Shown here one piece after another: positions 6,566 to 8,308 of a DNA stretch of 8,308 bases. The position numbers were made by a program, and so were the translations under genes. The stretch is from positions 1 to 8,308 of the forward strand of contig DAOTVC010000093.1 in NCBI GenBank assembly GCA_034437215.1, written 5' to 3'. The stretch is from DAOTVC01 sp034437215. GTDB taxonomy: Bacteria; Chloroflexota; Anaerolineae; B4-G1; SLSP01. A model generated the notes under the pieces. That model did not search any database. It was not told where the DNA came from and saw only the letters and a program-made list of their open reading frames with translations. Position 1 is the first letter of the stretch. Each line of letters opens with the position of its first letter.

Positions 6566-6600
6566 CAAATTGACGCTTTTGAAATCAGCAAGGGTGGAAG

Positions 6601-7098
6601 TCAGATGCTTTCCTCGTCTTCTTCGGGGAGTGACGCCAGCGTGTCCAGAAAGGTAAGAAAACGTTTCAAGTCATCTTGATAGAGCGGTTGCAGAGTTCGT
6701 GCCTCTTCGATCACGATATCCAAACGGCGAGGATCAAACCGGAATAGATAAGCATTCCGAAACAGATGGCGGAATTTTCGGAGCTCATCCAAACATTCGT
6801 AGGTTCGTCGACTGAGCACCGGAGGTCGGATTTCTTTTATCTCCAGCGTCATTCGGTGTAGTAATTCGGCATGCCACCGCGCTCCATCGCCGATCTCATT
6901 CTCAAAAAGAAAGGCAACACGTTGCAGCAGACTTTCAAAGAGACCATAGAGGACGTGCAGGTAATAACCAACGACAATACCCCGCTCAGGCTCGTGTCCC
7001 AGCTGCGTTGTAGCCTTGTCAAACAGACGATAGACCTCAGCGATAGCCTCCAGATCAGATTCAATCTCTGCCTGCAGCCGTCGAATCTGGGTTTTCAT
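6601..7098 (-). CDS. HepT-like HEPN-domain protein (putative RNase toxin)
   Basis: This 165-residue all-helical protein is paired with a MntA-like nucleotidyltransferase. HepT toxins are HEPN RNases that dimerise and cut RNA through an RX4-6H motif, and the partner silences them by adding AMP to a nearby Tyr (RX4HXY). Here the motif region reads FRHLFRNAY (109-117): R110 is followed by four residues, then N115 where the canonical His would be, and Y117, the position expected to be AMPylated, is kept. The codon is AAT, one base away from CAT. The protein could be a natural variant subfamily or a weakened toxin. The start ATG at 7098 is chosen for AGGAG (7108-7112) nine bases upstream; a TTG at 7134 would add 12 residues but lacks a clear site. 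It overlaps the mntA-like gene by 38 nt. Confidence 0.75.
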   Translation of the reverse strand: MKTQIRRLQAEIESDLEAIAEVYRLFDKATTQLGHEPERGIVVGYYLHVLYGLFESLLQRVAFLFENEIGDGARWHAELLHRMTLEIKEIRPPVLSRRTYECLDELRKFRHLFRNAYLFRFDPRRLDIVIEEARTLQPLYQDDLKRFLTFLDTLASLPEEDEESI

Positions 7099-7465
7099 AG
7101 ATGATAACTCCTGTTTTGCGAACCAAGTCGGCAAAAGACGACCGCGATGAGATGTCTCTCAGATCAATAACCCAATGAGGCAGCGCGCGTTCTAAATCGC
7201 GCCATACGTCAAAGTAGTGTTGGGGCTCCAATCCCTCAACGGCAATGTCGATATCAGAATGGGCGTGAAATGCTTCTGGATATATGACCGAGCCGAAGAG
7301 ATAGGCACGGTGTAACGAGGGATAGCGAAAGAAAACGATAGCTGACGCCTCTTCGACCGCACGATAGGCTGCCTGGCGTCTCTGCTCCGCTTTCTCCCTG
7401 CGGCGTTTCCAACGAACTCGAAGTGATCGCCGGTAGGCAAACAGCTTTTCGGTTTCTGTGAGCAT
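7061..7465 (-). CDS. MntA-like minimal nucleotidyltransferase (antitoxin)
   Basis: This 134-residue member of the DNA polymerase beta nucleotidyltransferase superfamily is expected to transfer AMP from ATP to the Tyr of the HepT toxin, neutralising it. The motif GSVIYPEAFHAHSDIDIAV (58-76) contains the GS (G58, S59) and the metal-binding pair D71 and D73. A third acidic residue, D101, sits in VIDLRDI (99-105), so the catalytic set looks complete. The first 40 residues are a very basic, Arg/Lys-rich helix that goes beyond the minimal fold and could contact RNA or the partner. The gene precedes and overlaps hepT by 38 nt, the usual close pairing. The start is ATG at 7465 with AAGGA (7471-7475) just upstream. 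The gap of 51 bp from the vapC-like stop holds a likely promoter. Confidence 0.8.
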   Translation of the reverse strand: MLTETEKLFAYRRSLRVRWKRRREKAEQRRQAAYRAVEEASAIVFFRYPSLHRAYLFGSVIYPEAFHAHSDIDIAVEGLEPQHYFDVWRDLERALPHWVIDLRDISSRSSFADLVRKTGVIIYENPDSTAAGRD

Positions 7466-7482
7466 AGTTTTCCTTTTCTTCC

Positions 7483-7491
7483 ATCATAGCA
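7483..7491 (-). promoter_or_regulatory. Extended -10 promoter for mntA-hepT
   Basis: Read on the minus strand, the sequence is TGCTATGAT, an extended -10 element (TGn plus TATGAT, one base off consensus). It lies 17 bases before the mntA-like ATG. No good -35 box is found 16-18 bp upstream, which an extended -10 can tolerate. It would give a leader of only about 10 nt, barely enough for the AAGGA site. The pair might instead be transcribed by read-through from vapBC. Confidence 0.4.
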
Positions 7492-7516
7492 CAACTAAGA
7501 GTAGACATCGAGATAA

Positions 7517-7918
7517 TTATGGGGATGGCACGCAGGTGAAGCCCTGTTCGGCGAAGTGTTGATCGAAGGTGAAGACCTGCTGCAGTCCGAGGGCGCGCAT
7601 CAGTGTGAAGCTGCTGCAATCCACCAGGCTGAGCTGCCGGCGATTGGCGGTAATGAGGTTAGTCACAGCGTCTTGATGTGTGGTTTTTGAGATCCAGTGG
7701 ATTTCGACGGGTAGCAGAACGTAGGTATGAAGCACCTGCAGGGACCTCAGACCCAAACGGCGTTGGACGAGGGCGCTGGTTTCAAGCAAAACGTAGTTGC
7801 TGGTCAGCAATGGGACCTTTTGCGTGTTCCAGCGCCCCCAGATCTCACATGCCGGTTCATAGAAGCGGTCATCGCTGTCCAATAGTGCAAAGAGACCCGA
7901 AGTGTCAAGGAAGATCAT
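7517..7918 (-). CDS. vapC: VapC-like PIN-domain RNase toxin
   Basis: This 133-residue type II toxin is predicted to cleave tRNA or rRNA with a Mg-dependent PIN active site. Numbering from MIFLDTS, all four acidic positions are visible: D5 (FLDTSGL), E46 (LLETSAL), D90 (LVDCSSF) and D109 (TFDQHF). It should therefore be catalytically competent, and its length is normal for VapC. Start choice: the ATG at 7918 places the first beta strand directly at the N terminus as in most VapC proteins. In-frame ATGs at 7930 and 7939 are alternatives, and none has a strong ribosome site. With the chosen start it overlaps the antitoxin gene by 14 nt, so translation is probably coupled to the antitoxin. The last 27 bases of its coding similarity recur at 6473-6499. 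Confidence 0.88.
   Translation of the reverse strand: MIFLDTSGLFALLDSDDRFYEPACEIWGRWNTQKVPLLTSNYVLLETSALVQRRLGLRSLQVLHTYVLLPVEIHWISKTTHQDAVTNLITANRRQLSLVDCSSFTLMRALGLQQVFTFDQHFAEQGFTCVPSP
7532..7558 (-). repeat. 27-bp direct repeat, copy 2 (inside intact vapC)
   Basis: This is the partner of 6473-6499, in the same orientation, encoding the C-terminal HFAEQGFTC region of the intact PIN toxin. It is followed by the toxin stop codon at the same relative position as in the remnant. Confidence 0.9.
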
Positions 7919-8189
7919 CGCGGGGCTCATAGTCACCATAAGCTTCAGTCAGGTAAACATCGTGGTTCACAGAGATATCCGAGTGACCGGAACCAAACCG
8001 CCCTTTCATTTCCGTGACGACCGCTAAGGCGCGCCGGCGTTTCTCCTCCATGCTCATCTCACCGTGCATCGCCAGCCATGCATCCACTGCCCGGCGGATG
8101 ATCTCGGCCATGGAAACGTCCTCGCGCTCCGCGACCTCTTTCACGCGGCGGGACTGCTCCTCGGTCAACTGGATCTGGGTGCGGATCAT
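7905..8189 (-). CDS. vapB: VapB-like ribbon-helix-helix antitoxin
   Basis: This 94-residue protein begins MIRTQIQLTEEQSRR, a beta strand followed by two helices (to about residue 42), typical of the ribbon-helix-helix (CopG/Arc) DNA-binding fold. The second helix region carries VSMAEIIRRAVDAWL. The charged middle and the C-terminal tail (SGHSDISVNHDVYL) would bind and block the PIN toxin. The ATG at 8189 has GAGGTG (8198-8203) eight bases upstream. An upstream in-frame extension to 8240 crosses the operator and the predicted transcription start, so it is rejected. The gene lies immediately upstream of and overlaps the toxin gene, and a perfect palindrome in front predicts repression of its own promoter by the antitoxin or the complex. 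Confidence 0.87.
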   Translation of the reverse strand: MIRTQIQLTEEQSRRVKEVAEREDVSMAEIIRRAVDAWLAMHGEMSMEEKRRRALAVVTEMKGRFGSGHSDISVNHDVYLTEAYGDYEPRDDLP

Positions 8190-8208
8190 GCTTGGTACAC
8201 CTCGTAGT

Positions 8209-8238
8209 GTGTTATCATTTCTGCTTAAATGATAACAC
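8209..8238. promoter_or_regulatory. Operator palindrome of vapBC
   Basis: A perfect inverted repeat with 12-bp arms, GTGTTATCATTT (8209-8220) and AAATGATAACAC (8227-8238), is separated by 6 bp (CTGCTT). It covers the predicted -10 box and transcription start of vapBC and ends 19 bp before the vapB ATG. This is the expected layout for binding by paired RHH antitoxin dimers and conditional autoregulation by the toxin-antitoxin ratio. As an RNA hairpin it lacks a T tail, so it does not look like a terminator. Confidence 0.8.
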
Positions 8239-8256
8239 AAAGAGAGGGGGCGTCAA
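8229..8256 (-). promoter_or_regulatory. Promoter of vapBC
   Basis: On the minus strand a -35 box TTGACG (8251-8256) and a -10 box TATCAT (8229-8234) are separated by 16 bp. Transcription would begin near 8222, inside the spacer of the palindrome, so operator binding would directly block RNA polymerase. The -35 box overlaps the stop codon of the possible upstream gene. Confidence 0.65.
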
Positions 8257-8308
8257 TTTTGGATCACCGACTCCAGTAGCACAGCCAATCGACGGGCCTG
8301 TGCCTGTC
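8253..8308 (-). CDS. C-terminal end of an upstream minus-strand gene (partial)
   Basis: An open minus-strand frame enters from the right edge and reads QAQARRLAVLLESVIQN before TGA at 8253-8255. The amphipathic helix-like ending and the high-GC codon choice resemble the tail of a real protein and the left-hand genes of the window more than the TA cluster. Only 17 codons are visible, so no family can be named, and the frame may be chance. Confidence 0.35.
   Translation of the reverse strand, partial: QAQARRLAVLLESVIQN

Noticed and set aside
6568..6576. AATTGACGC shared with the vapBC promoter region in the opposite orientation (8250-8258)
   Set aside because: Only nine bases, inverted relative to each other, with no extension of similarity; probably chance.
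6520..6600. Promoter for the glycosyltransferase (TATTCT with TTCACC, or TTGACA at about 6514)
   Set aside because: Spacings of 19 bp or no matching partner box; neither combination is convincing.
8190..8240. N-terminal extension of the VapB-like protein
   Set aside because: It would translate through the operator and the predicted transcription start. The internal ATG at 8189 has a ribosome site and begins exactly at the RHH strand.

Overview
The window is GC-rich bacterial DNA with tightly packed genes, strong GAGGAG-type ribosome sites and a sigma70-like promoter. The protein styles recall Chloroflexota: a stand-alone HerA-like ATPase, a long dual-specificity phosphatase with an N-terminal helical extension, and a GT4 mannosyltransferase-like enzyme. 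That assignment is inference from protein character only and is low confidence. No RNA gene or CRISPR array was seen.

Layout. (1) Bases 1-720, plus strand: the 3' part of a NodB-type polysaccharide deacetylase whose start lies off the left edge. (2) Bases 774-5150, plus strand: a promoter (TTGACC, 16 bp, TACACT), then four closely spaced genes, then a stem-loop. The genes encode a HerA/DUF87 ATPase, a Cys-based dual-specificity phosphatase with a charged helical tail, a membrane-anchored protein with two HKD (phospholipase D/nuclease) motifs, and a membrane-anchored lone PDZ protein. The last three overlap or abut (20-nt and 1-nt overlaps), so they are probably translationally coupled. (3) Bases 5109-5306: a structured convergent intergenic region. 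It holds the terminator stem and a 158-bp segment bounded by perfect 10-bp inverted repeats, which looks like a small non-coding insertion. (4) Bases 5307-6461, minus strand: a GT4 glycosyltransferase. (5) Bases about 6458-8240, minus strand, visibly lower in GC: a toxin-antitoxin cluster. In transcription order it contains vapB-like (RHH antitoxin) and vapC-like (PIN toxin) genes, an mntA-like nucleotidyltransferase and a hepT-like HEPN protein, then a leftover 3' end of a second vapC-like gene whose stop codon overlaps the glycosyltransferase start. (6) The right edge holds what may be the last 17 codons of another minus-strand gene.

How they may work together. The deacetylase and glycosyltransferase fit cell-surface or exopolysaccharide metabolism. 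HerA, phosphatase, PLD and PDZ form one apparent transcription unit that mixes a cytoplasmic DNA-translocase-like ATPase with two proteins predicted to face outside the membrane; I do not recognise it as a described system. The TA cluster looks like an acquired island. vapBC carries a perfect 12-bp palindrome over its -10 element (classic autoregulation), and the HepT-like protein has Asn where the canonical HEPN motif has its final His.
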